Positions 36,226-46,229 of a stretch of DNA of 64,000 bases are shown here, one piece after another. The stretch spans positions 2,309,001 to 2,373,000 of the forward strand of contig NC_092582.1 of assembly GCF_037975245.1 (NCBI RefSeq), written 5' to 3'. A model generated the notes under the pieces. The model searched no databases. It was not told the DNA's origin and was given only the letters and a program-made list of their open reading frames with translations. This DNA comes from Apostichopus japonicus (lineage: Eukaryota > Echinodermata > Holothuroidea > Aspidochirotida > Stichopodidae). A program made the position numbers and the translations under genes. Positions within the stretch are counted from its first letter, which is position 1, and each line of letters opens with the position of its first letter.

Positions 36226-37230
36226 AACCACCGTCGGTCGGCCACAATGAGGTCTGCACACCGGCTACCTTCAGTACAAAGGCTACCCTAGATGTCGATA
36301 ACTATGACATCAACAATGGACGCCATCTTGTTTTGGAAGGCGACAAACATTACACAGAAGAGATTCACAGTGCACTCACATAGATTACGATTACTATGGT
36401 AACTGCAGACGCCTTGGGTGTGAATGTGATACTCAAACTGTGAAAAGTGCGCATACCGACGCGCTCGTATCTCGCTTTGCATGTACCTGTTTGAAAGGAC
36501 ACGTGATCCCTACTACATGGTTCAAATTATGTTCGAAGCTTTTATTAATATTTTTTCCTCACCAAGTTGATAAATATGCGTTATACAGACAGTGTGTTGG
36601 CAATAACAGACCAAGGCCGAGTTTTCCCATTTCTTCGCCTCTCAAATTTTCATACCTTCATTATAGACGAAGGAATCTCTGGGACTTATTTATTTCGCCA
36701 GAGGCATACCTGTAAAATTGTAAAACTCTCCAGTTCATAATTCACTCAAGGAGGTAATAACTGATTCGTAAGGTGTTCGCATAGAACATCGTATTAAGTT
36801 ACACAACGCTTGACCTTGACCGCCAAGGGAAAACTAAATAGTTTCCTTTCAATTAAAATAAATGTTTTGGTCAGTAGCAAGAGATATAAAAACTACTGGA
36901 CTTCAAGTCATTGTTCTTAAAAATGATTATACGTATCAACTTCTGTGCAAAAGTTAAATCAAAGAGAAGACTTAAAAATATGAAGATATCACCATGTCAC
37001 ATTAGAAAGTATTGTTTTGTCGTATATGCAACTGTAACAGTAAAACAACAGTATTGGCCAGTGGCCGCTGCAGTTCGTTCAAATGAATGAAATTTGATAG
37101 CGTATCATTACGATAGGCTGATAGGCCTACACGCTGATCTGATAACTTGACGGGGTTTGCACTAAACATTTACGCACATAAACCCATCACATATACAGAT
37201 ATTTTCAACTTAATAAATAAATATAAATAA
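36226..37230. other. Region of somewhat higher GC with several long open frames, no gene called
   Basis: From about 36300 to 36715 frames are open on both strands. The plus-strand conceptual product contains NCRRLGCECD, reminiscent of the C-terminal Cys cluster of secreted phospholipase A2, but no catalytic HD motif or other family landmark is present. Treated as unassigned. Confidence 0.3.

Positions 37231-37231
<1 letters not shown>

Positions 37232-37262
<31 letters not shown>
37232..37262. repeat. (TA)n array
   Basis: TA dinucleotide run of about 31 bp. Confidence 0.95.
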
Positions 37263-37264
<2 letters not shown>

Positions 37265-38860
37265 TACATCAATAAAAGAACATATATGGAAGAATATATT
37301 AATTGATAGATTTATCTAATTAATGTTTGCTATCTTTTTGCTATCTTTATATAAGTTAAGCTTTCGAGGCATATTTTCCCGAACAATTTTTCATATATTG
37401 TTCCTTTCGTCTCGAAGATTTGTTTTCATAATATTAGTTTTGCTGCAGGTTATTGTGACGTCATTGATAAATCACCTGTCCAAGCCCAGTTGTTGTAAAG
37501 CAAACATATATAGATCCGTTGAAAAGCTGTCAAAATTGAGAGTTTTATGCGGCTTCTTTGTCGAACATATTGAACTTTGTAGAGATGATTTTAAGAAAAA
37601 TCAAATATATGACAGTAACTATTTATAAGCCCGCATGTTAGGTGATTATGAATCCTGACTTCAATAAGGTAATAATAATAATATATAACCTTCCATAAGA
37701 TTAATTATTTACTCTCACGTGAAGTGTTATTGCCGAGTAACCAAACTGAAAACTAATTTATTAAGTGAAAGAGTCATTTTCGGTCAGAGTAGAAATGTTT
37801 TATCACACTTTATAAGGTCATGTTTACCTGGATGTCCTAGCCATGACGGAGTCTGAAAGCAATATTCGTATATGTGTCTGTGTGTGTGTGGGGGGGGGGG
37901 GAGGAGGCGGAGGTTTATTGTGTAAAAACTTTTAACCAAATTGTCGGCATCATTTCGTAAAAAAAAAAAAAAATAACATAACATGCATGCAGCCGCACTT
38001 TTCGCAAAGATATGAATTTTGTGAAGGCTTTCATGAAATTTTATGAATTTTTATAGCAACAATGCGGCAGTTAGTGAAAACATCATGAAAACGCAGCGGC
38101 GGAAATCCCCTTTTATATGTTTCCATTTCTTTGTCGTGTACAAATAATGTATATTCATAGAGCAATATAAAATAGTTATAAAAACTTTTCAAAAAAATTA
38201 ATTAAAAATACCAATCATAGTACACTGAGGGTTCATAAATCATTGCAGATATATATTACAGCTCTCATTGAAGTAAAGAACAATAATATGAAAGATGCTA
38301 TGGGAAACGTGTCAATGAATTTGCATGACACCACATACCACCCACTGAGTTGCACTTTCTGATGGAAGGAAATTTTATCTTGCGAAATTGTGGTGAGTTC
38401 ATCGACATACTATAATACTTCCTTTGTTTTACCTTATTGATGAACTATTCCGTCTCGTTTGATCGTTGCAACGACGTCATAGTTCTTTTGAAAGTGTAAA
38501 GTCCTTTTTTTTCTTGTCAGTTTTATACTCTGCAAATTTTCGAAGACTCGACTAATAATACAATATACAATTTAAGAGCTATCGAAATGAAGTTAACTCC
38601 TGGTGCAATTGTGTTGATATATGTTGTAGGCTCTTAGAAAGCTGGAAGCGAATTTACAAACCGCATTTTAGCCGCCATAAGTCACAAAATCTATATTGTA
38701 CTGTAATTCAACGAAGTTACAAATGCAAAACAGAAACAAGATATGTTTCTAGTTAAAGAAATGTCACAAAAGATAGAGCTTTGGGCACGATTAATCAAAC
38801 ATTTTCATCCAATCACATTCCAGTAACATCGAGTACATTATCGATATTGAGATCAACATT
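37263..38860. other. No recognisable feature
   Basis: AT-rich sequence with a GT/poly-G tract at 37873-37900. A hydrophobic plus-strand frame at 37323-37628 is unrecognised. Confidence 0.45.
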
Positions 38861-38872
38861 AACAATATTCAA

Positions 38873-38960
38873 TAGCAACACCAAAACCAACACCAACATC
38901 ACCATCACCATCAATCCCAAAACCAACACAAAACCAACACCAACATCAACACCTATATAA
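38873..38960. repeat. (CCAACA / CATCAC)n low-complexity repeat
   Basis: Imperfect six-base repeats of the form ACCAACACCAACATCACC. Confidence 0.85.
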
Positions 38961-39102
38961 AACAATGGGACAATAAGAGGACAGCAAACACTGACTTCAA
39001 ATGAATAAATTCTGGCAATCGGAGGCGAGTAATACTTGACATTTTGAAGGTGAAGGCTCTATATCAAGTCAATGTTTACTCTTCGGGAGCAACAGTTTGA
39101 TT

Positions 39103-39270
39103 TCACTAAATTTGACCTTTGACCTCCGAACTTTGACCAAGGTTCAGGGGAGCTACAAGACACAAGGGTTTACCCTGGGTATCTTTCCACCAAGTTTGAA
39201 GAAAATCCGCTAGGCCGTTTATAGTAGGAATTTTTGCCACAAAGTTGGACACACACACTCACACACCCGC
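39103..39270. repeat. Dispersed-repeat-like segment interrupted by the hAT insertion
   Basis: TGACCTTTGACC-like start, CCAAGTTTGAAGAAAATCCG phrase and an ACACACTCACAC tail, in the style of dispersed repeats common in marine invertebrate genomes. The sequence resumes after the insertion at 41179 with CCCACACTCACGCACACACGG. Family identity is an impression only. Confidence 0.4.
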
Positions 39271-39278
39271 AATGACAC
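39271..39278. repeat. Target-site duplication of the outer hAT element, left copy
   Basis: AATGACAC, identical to the right copy at 41171-41178. Confidence 0.9.
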
Positions 39279-39630
39279 CAGCGACGTAGCCAGGAATTTT
39301 AAAGGGGGGGAGCACTTTTTGCGATTGATATCGATTTTCAAAAATTTAGGCACGACTATCTGAGCGGAGCGCCACCATCGGTTGGCGCGGATCGTACAAG
39401 AAAATTGTTGGTTTTACAAACCCCCCAGATGGCCGGAAACGGCCCTTCCCGAGTGTTCAAGCTGGTTCCATGGCCTCTTGCTAACTTGAGACACCTCATT
39501 CAATATCACTTTTCAACCCAAAATACAAACGAGTTAAGATAGAACATAATTCAATAATACATAATGTATTTAAAATTAGCAAGGTACATGTACAGAGTTG
39601 TCTTACTTTTCAACTGCTGATACTTGTAGT

Positions 39631-39999
39631 CAGTGGCGTAGGAAGGTACTTTTGAGTGGGGGGGGGGCTGAAGACCGATGGCTGGCCTGGGGGAGGGGTC
39701 TAAGGGGAGGGGTGTCCCCCTCCCCTTTTGATTTTTTTTGCATTTCCAGGTGGCCTCAGATGCAATTTGGTGCAATATAGCACACTTCAACCCACCCACT
39801 CCATTTTGAATATAATTTGCATTTTCACCTGGCCTTAGATGCAATTTGGTGCTCCAAATGAGATTTTTTTCTCATTTGGAAATGAAAAAGGGGTTTTCTG
39901 ACTTGCGAAGCGGGGGGGGGGGCGGAATGATACTTCCGCCCCTCCACATTTTTCACTGGGGGGCTGGCGCCCCCCAGCCCCCCGGTTCCTACGCCCTTG
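39631..39999. mobile_element. hAT-type MITE nested in the outer element
   Basis: The left end CAGTGGCGTAGGAAGG pairs with the right end CCGGTTCCTACGCCCTTG. The perfect 8-bp duplication CTTGTAGT occurs at 39623-39630 and 40000-40007. Length is 369 bp. The interior contains long G and C runs and a TGCAATTTGGTGC phrase that occurs twice (39761 and 39841). It lacks coding capacity. It must have inserted after the outer element arrived. Confidence 0.93.
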
Positions 40000-40465
40000 C
40001 TTGTAGTTACATATATAGATAGGCCAGAAATGTCTTAGATACAACTTTAGCCAGTAATTGTCTTTGGTACAACTGTAAATGTTTAAGTTAGCCTAATAAG
40101 AGAAGGCGAGAGCTATCCGACGATTGTAATCTGATTCAAATTTCTCAACTGAAATATTATCTGCGTAAACAGGTTCTTAACTAGATGTTACAACACTGAC
40201 AAGATCGGATCCTATAGTCTTTTTCGGCGGGTGGAGTGTTGAATGAAACGGCACGCTATAGAAATGACAGCCTAAATTAGAAGACTAGGTCACCTAATTA
40301 AGCCATATTCTTGCTACGTTCATTTCAATAGTTATTCCTGTCTAGACTCTTAAACTCGTCCAGCAAGCTTATGGATTTGAAATATGGGTGTTTTTAAAAA
40401 AAGATAACTTGGCCAAAAAAAGTGTAGGCCCGGGCCCACAGTGCTACATACTGACTACGCCCCTG

Positions 40466-40473
40466 ATCATATG
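40466..40473. other. Possible end of a third hAT-like fragment inside the outer element
   Basis: ACTGACTACGCCCCTG ends at 40465, a typical hAT-type right terminus, followed by ATCATATG as a possible 8-bp duplication. No matching left end or second copy of ATCATATG was found, so it may be a truncated insertion. Confidence 0.4.
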
Positions 40474-41170
40474 ATATTATATTATCAGCAGATTTTGTTT
40501 CCTGTTTGAATTCTTTTACATGTTCTTTTACATAATATATCAGAAAGACAAACATAGTGCTCTTTTACAATTTTTCAAGTAGGATGATTCTTGTTTATTG
40601 TCCAATGTCTGGACTTTAATACATTTGACCAACTTAACTGATGGACAATATAAACTTTCATATTTTGGAATATAGCCAGATATGCAGTGGCCTAAAAACA
40701 AATATCGTTATCGCAGTGTATTAGCAGTGTAATAATTATTTATAGGAAGTGCGTATCACGTACGATTGCTAGCTTAGCTTCATAACATGCTGTTCGTGCA
40801 ACAACTTAGGACGAATCATAGAAAGGATGAGAACGAACGTTGTCGACGTTGTTGTGCATACGGTTCGTGACATAGAGTGCGGTTAGGTAGGCAATATGTA
40901 TTTTATTACGCAGTGGCCAACTGTAGGCTTGTAATAGGCTATAGGCTAAATTTAGCTAATTGCATCTGCCAAACTAAGTAATTAAGTAGTTGAATCAGTA
41001 GGCGTGAATTTTACTACGATTATAATTGAGTTAACGGAGCTGACGAGTATTCAAGATCAAAAGAGCACTGACAAAATACCATGCTAAAAAAACAACAGTT
41101 TTTAAACATTTTTTTCGACACTGAAAGGGGGAGCGGTCGCTCCCCCTGCTCCCCCCTGGCTACGTCCCTG

Positions 41171-41178
41171 AATGACAC
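41171..41178. repeat. Target-site duplication of the outer hAT element, right copy
   Basis: AATGACAC, identical to 39271-39278. Confidence 0.9.
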
Positions 41179-42110
41179 CCCACACTCACGCACACACGGA
41201 CACGTTTTGACACCTTCCTCAGTCACCGTGGGGTACCCTACCATGGCTGACCCCCCCCCGATAGTAGCTACTAATGGGAAATTAACCATTGCCATAACAT
41301 CTGTTGCTATGTCAACTGACAAATCTGTATGTGGCCCAACTGGCCAAGGAACTATAATATCTCATCCTCCCAACGGGAGCGATGAGATAACAACTGCTGT
41401 AACACTTTGAAAAGGTTCATTCAAATTATCGAGAGTTTTATTAAAGTATTAATAAGACAACCTTGACATTTTCATTTGTAAGCATAAATGAAAAAAAAAG
41501 ACCCAAAGAAACAATTCAGGAATTGAGAGTAGTAAAATCGACTTCAAAGATTTGACCAGAAATTCGTACTTTATACAACTGTGCATGAACTTCTTGCTGT
41601 GAGGTATAATTATAGATCTCCAGCGATATTTTAATAACATACAGTCTGTAATTGGCCTTCGTCTGCTTATTGTACCTTTTTTTTCTCCGCCACATCATTT
41701 TAAATGATACCGGATAATTTTGTTCAATCGTGCAAAGGGTTATTAGGAAGACAAATTTACACAGGAGAGAGGAATCGCTTGATGATACGAGGCTTAATTG
41801 TCGCTAGATCTCCATTTGGACGGGAGACGGAGAAATGGTTTACATAAACAAGAAATCGACTGGAAATAATATGATTTAATATCAAATGTCCTCGCAATTT
41901 TATTTAGTTGATGAGATGCTCCCTCTATCAAACCGGGTAACCGACTACTGAGTTCCTGCAGTTAAAATAGGTTAGGTTGTAATGGAAATACTAGATAACA
42001 CGATTCCAAGTATATACAATTGTATGTAATTCTAATTTAAAATAAAATAAAACTCTTAGCAAACTGCTTAACTCTAATTTAGTTAGATGTGAGATATATC
42101 AATAACACGT
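41179..42110. other. Continuation of the pre-insertion sequence, then featureless
   Basis: Starts with CA-rich sequence continuing 39270. The 41081-41410 open frame spans the transposon junction and is not a gene. Nothing else is recognised. Confidence 0.4.
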
Positions 42111-42116
42111 ACGGTA

Positions 42117-42380
42117 ATTGCGAACTTTAGTACATACATATCACTGATAAATATATGTATCATGTCATGTATTATGCATGTGTGTATGATGAATTAATTG
42201 CTAACTATATTACATACACATCACTGATAAATATAAGTATTGCTTCATATTTCATGTGTTATTACAAGTGCATATTATGAATGAATTGCCAACTATATTA
42301 CATACATATCACTGATAAATATATGTATTATTTCGTGTACTATGCATGTGTATATGATGAGTTGATTGAGAACTATTTAA
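42117..42380. repeat. Three-copy tandem repeat, period about 80-88 bp
   Basis: TACATACATATCACTGATAA or a one-base variant occurs at 42131, 42211 and 42299, each followed by ATATATGTAT-like sequence and TGATGAATTAATTG-like sequence. Confidence 0.8.
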
Positions 42381-42411
42381 ACACACGTGTCGGTAATACA
42401 CACTATGTATA

Positions 42412-42438
42412 TATGTATATATATATATATATATATAT
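42412..42438. repeat. (TA)n array
   Basis: TA dinucleotide run just downstream of the three-copy repeat. Confidence 0.9.
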
Positions 42439-42439
42439 G

Positions 42440-44100
42440 TCGTTTTTATGAAAGCCCATGTATGTAACGCTTGAGAAGATACATATTCAAGGTTATAGCA
42501 ACCAGCATTTTCTTCAAACAGAGATGATACAAGTTGATAATATGGCATATATAATTTCAAAACCGCCTTATGTATCTTTGTAAATGCAATATTGCACACT
42601 GAATGATGTAACAAATCGCGTGTAACACTGTAGCGCATTAGCTTTATACTAATAACGGTTCACAACATATATTGCAGTAGCCATCAGGGAGATGTTACAT
42701 AACAAGCCCTCACACTATGCACAACGTTCGTTCATTTATCTAAATTTGAAAGTTTGTATTCGACTCATCTAGCTATAGATTAATATTCTTCATCAAGTAG
42801 TGCATGTTAAAGGAACTTCATGTTGGAGATTTGTTGCTTCTTCACAACCACCACCCAGTACGTTCAAGAACAACCAATCGAGAAAAGTAAGTTTTACGTC
42901 ATTAACTATCCTATTGTTTGTTCGACATCTGTCATAAAGATTTGACTCGGCCCAAATTTCTTTATTGTTTCATGACCAATGCCAAGGACTTGTGAAATCA
43001 ATGCAAGTTGATATATTTAAGAAAATTTATCAAGTTTATCATATCACGTTTTTAACGCTCGCACGAGGTTCGGTAAAGCTTTGTCTATAGCAGGCGAACA
43101 GCGGTGTGCGACTCTATCTCCTATTGGCGAAATGTTAAAACCAGAAATCTTCAAAAAATACAGCAACAAAAGAACAACTTGCAACTCGCTATACCGTCGA
43201 GCAGATCAACCAGAAAGGCTGTTATAGCGTTTTATACTTTTAATAACATTTCTGTATAAGTATCACGATAATATACCGTACTCCCCCTCCAACTACCCTC
43301 TCCCCTACCCCCTCCCCTACCCCCTCCCCTCCTTACTCCTACACTCCTTTTACTCTTGATTTCCTGCGATATTTAACCTTTACCTCTGACGGTTCATAAT
43401 TATATCACTTTTCATTCGTGGCTGTACGTTTCCACTCCAAATGGTTCACATTAAGCTTGTTCCTCTATGACATGCTGAATTATTCAGACCAACATTAATC
43501 ATACCTACCTATATAATTCGCCTCCTCCTCCGATATTTTTCCGAGGTAAAGGCAAACATCTGTTGTTAATATTTGACACATCAAATTTTAAACAACATGA
43601 TAGCTTGAAGCGTTTCGAAACTGTTATAACCCATTAAGGGGAACATATATATATATAGATTAATGAATAAGCTGACATATCTTAAACAAGTGACCCAACT
43701 ATATGATATATTAAGGAGGCATAATATCCTCTGTGTATGTATATCCTTCAAATAACCAAAGTTGACAGTTAAGATACTGACTTACGAATTCACAAAAGGA
43801 AAACAATTTATCGGCAAATATATCGGCTTCAGAAATTAATATTAAATTGAAGTACAAAATCACCATGAGCAATTGTTATGGACAAACTTGTATTCAAAAG
43901 TATGTTTTATAAAGTATTGGCGATTTATATCGCTGCTTATGATTAAAACAATTGGCGCCTTATGATAATTTATTAAGGCTACGAAGATATAGTTAATGAT
44001 GTAAAATATTGATTCTCATAGCAGCAGTTAATATAATCTGCTCTAATGTGTATCTGTAATCTGTCTCTAAAATTGTACCCCTCATAGCAGCATCTTAACT
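42440..44100. other. No gene; one polypyrimidine tract
   Basis: A polypyrimidine tract at 43280-43350 repeats CCCCTACCCCCTC. Otherwise AT-rich with nothing recognised. Confidence 0.45.
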
Positions 44101-44116
44101 TTATCGTCAAAACAAG

Positions 44117-44235
44117 GGAATTTGGGAGGGGGAGGGAGGGGAGGAGCAGGAGCAGGAGGAGGAGCAGAAGGGGAGGGGGAGTGAGAGGAGAGGAGGCAGG
44201 AGGGAGGATGGTGAGGAGGGAGGATGGGGAGTTTT
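44117..44235. repeat. About 120-bp polypurine tract
   Basis: GGGAGGGGGAGGGAGGGG followed by GGAGCAGGAGGA-type repeats. Many G runs of three or more make quadruplex or triplex formation possible. The minus-strand frame 44082-44444 across it is Pro/Ser-rich low complexity and is not called as a gene. Confidence 0.85.
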
Positions 44236-44466
44236 AGTTGTTTAAGTTGCTTTCGAGACCATATGATAATGAAACCTACAACAGCATAGGCGTAAGGGTT
44301 TATTTCTGATGGGATTGATGTTGTTGGGTGGGGGGGGGAGGGGTGGATGGAGAAACCACTGTTTAGCAATCGAGGTACAGGTGCCTCCAATAAGTCAAAG
44401 TAATTACAGATTTCAAGTGGTGAAGCCGTCGGAAGCTGCTGCATTTTTAGATAATTGGGATTTTTT

Positions 44467-44810
44467 GTGTTAATCTTTAGAGAGTATGTTTAGGCGGCAT
44501 GTTAGAGAACGGAAATGTCTCAGAAAATGATTAATTTGACAGGTAGTGAGTAAGTACAATGACTACCTTAATTAACAGGAAACCATCTGTGATTCAATGG
44601 TTTTGTTGTTACCGAGCTAAAGAAAGTTTACCTTGTTACTATAGTAGGATTCATGCATCAGTCGTTTTCAGCATGTGACAAGAAAGTGATAAAAAATGTG
44701 AGAATTTTAATGATGATTTCACTTGAGATATCTGTTCCTTTAATCTTGAATTTTTTTGGTTCTTGAATTTTTTAGGTGATAGTTTTGCGAAACTTTGTTT
44801 TGGATTATGT
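44467..44810 (+). repeat. 344-bp near-identical duplication, copy 1
   Basis: Starts GTGTTAATCTTTAGAGAG and ends GGATTATGT. Differs from copy 2 (44892-45235) by a handful of substitutions and one-base indels. Offset is 425 bp, and copies are in the same orientation. Confidence 0.92.
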
Positions 44811-44891
44811 TATGAAAAGTCCACCACTCTCAACAGATTGATTAACTTGGATACTCTAAAAGAGTGAATTATCATTTCTTTGAAGTAAAGA

Positions 44892-45235
44892 GTGTTAATC
44901 TTTAGAGAGTATGTTTAGGCGGCATGTTAGAGAACGGAAATGTCTCAGAAAATGATTAATTTGACAGGTAGTGAGTAAGTACAATGACTACCTTAATTAA
45001 CAGGAAACCATCTGTGATTCAATGGTTTTGTTGTTACCGAGCTAAAGAAAGTTTACCTTGTTACTATAGTAGGATTCATGCATCAGTCGTTTTAGCATGT
45101 GACAAGAAAGTGATAAAAAATGTGAGAATTTTACTGATGATTTCACTTGAGATATCTGTTCCTTTAATCTTGATTTTTTTTGGTTCTTGAATTTTTTTAG
45201 GTAATAGTTTTGCGAAACTTTGCTTTGGATTATGT
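44892..45235 (+). repeat. 344-bp near-identical duplication, copy 2
   Basis: Partner of 44467-44810. An 81-bp spacer separates them. The high identity implies recent duplication. Open frames inside are short and not conserved between copies. Confidence 0.92.
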
Positions 45236-45348
45236 GAAGTTTTTTTTTAAGAATTACTTTAAGAAAAATAAAAGACAACAGTATAGACCCTATACACAGA
45301 TCTGTGCAAGAAACATATTAATACAATATTTGGCTTTTTCCTTCTTTT

Positions 45349-45362
45349 GGGGGGGGGGGGGG
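45349..45362. repeat. G14 homopolymer
   Basis: Run of 14 G. Confidence 0.9.
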
Positions 45363-45567
45363 AACATTACCCCTAAAATGTCAAGGATTATCAATCAAAG
45401 AGGCTGGGCTATACTTAATGCAACACTTTGGCCGACAACATTGCTTCTTTCACGTAACATGATGGAAAATGTATTTCATAATTTTTGAAGATAATGGTGA
45501 TGAATTCCCCTCATGGACGCTACTTTATTTGGGGAACGTTTTTGTTGATTTGATGAATAGACTATGT

Positions 45568-45650
45568 CAGTGATGTAACCAGAATTTTTCATTTAGGGGG
45601 GGGGGGTGGAGGTGGAGGAGGCTGAGTGGGGAAAAGAGTTCGAGTGGGGG
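45568..45650 (+). mobile_element. hAT-like MITE, left end only
   Basis: CAGTGATGTAACCAG followed by ATTTTTCATTTAGGGGGG and a G-rich block, the same layout as the left end of the outer hAT element. No right end or duplication of the flanking GACTATGT was found, so it is probably truncated. Confidence 0.5.
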
Positions 45651-46151
45651 AACAAATTCGCACGAACAGTTTTTATTTAGGTACGGTACTTTTGCAATAT
45701 ATCCCATTCCCAAAACCTGTAACCATGGTAACGGTACTGTTATGGATGTTTCTTTACTCAACTTGAACAGCTATTCCTGAGTTCCATCCTCTAAATTGAT
45801 GAAGGGATAGTCCAACTAAAGTACGAACTTGATATATTGTAGAGAAAGTCACTAGACTCTTAGTTGATAACACTGTTGGCTCTGTTCTCATACTGCTACA
45901 GTACATAAGTGTATCGTTCCCACTATTGTCTACAAAAGCCTATGTATTTCTTTATAATTGGATGGTTTATTCTATCAGTAAAATTTGTTATTTGCAGAAT
46001 CAAGTTTAGAATTTGGATACACTTTTAAAAAGTAAAAAATTCTGTATTGTCGTCGGAAACAATAGTTAAGCCTATTGTAACGACTAATCAGTCTATATGA
46101 TGTTGAAATTAAGTAATATATCATGCTGCAGCTTCCAAATAACAATATGGG

Positions 46152-46221
46152 CAGGGGGTAGGAAGCTTCCAAAAAGTGGGGGCACGTACCCCAGTCCCCC
46201 CCCCCCGGGCTCCTACCCCTG
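46152..46221. mobile_element. 70-bp miniature hAT-like element
   Basis: CAGGGGGTAGGAAGC at the left pairs with GGGCTCCTACCCCTG at the right, with little more than G/C runs between. Flanks AATATGGG and TATATGGA agree at 6 of 8 positions, a decayed target-site duplication. It is close to the minimum possible size for paired termini. Confidence 0.6.
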
Positions 46222-46229
46222 TATATGGA

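Larger units (their letters stand above)
39279..41170. mobile_element. Non-autonomous hAT-type transposon (outer element)
   Basis: The left end CAGCGACGTAGCCAGG and right end CCTGGCTACGTCCCTG are inverted repeats over 16 bp with one mismatch. They are flanked by a perfect 8-bp target-site duplication, AATGACAC, at 39271-39278 and 41171-41178. An 8-bp duplication with CAG...CTG ends is diagnostic of the hAT superfamily. Length is 1892 bp, including a nested 369-bp element and probably further fragments. No transposase frame is present, so movement would have depended on an enzyme supplied elsewhere. The G-rich subterminal blocks (AAAGGGGGG left, CCCCCTGCTCCCCC right) match other copies of this style. 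Confidence 0.9.

Noticed and set aside
36338-36715. Plus-strand frame containing NCRRLGCECD, like the C-terminal Cys cluster of secreted phospholipase A2
   Set aside because: Only this short string fits. The calcium loop, the HD active-site motif and the usual following Cys are absent, and the opposite strand is open too.
42820-42886. ATG followed by 22 codons and a perfect GTAAGT donor
   Set aside because: A single donor match after a short frame is not enough. No upstream promoter or downstream exon could be linked.
44082-44444. 120-codon minus-strand frame rich in Pro and Ser
   Set aside because: It is the translation of the polypurine tract.
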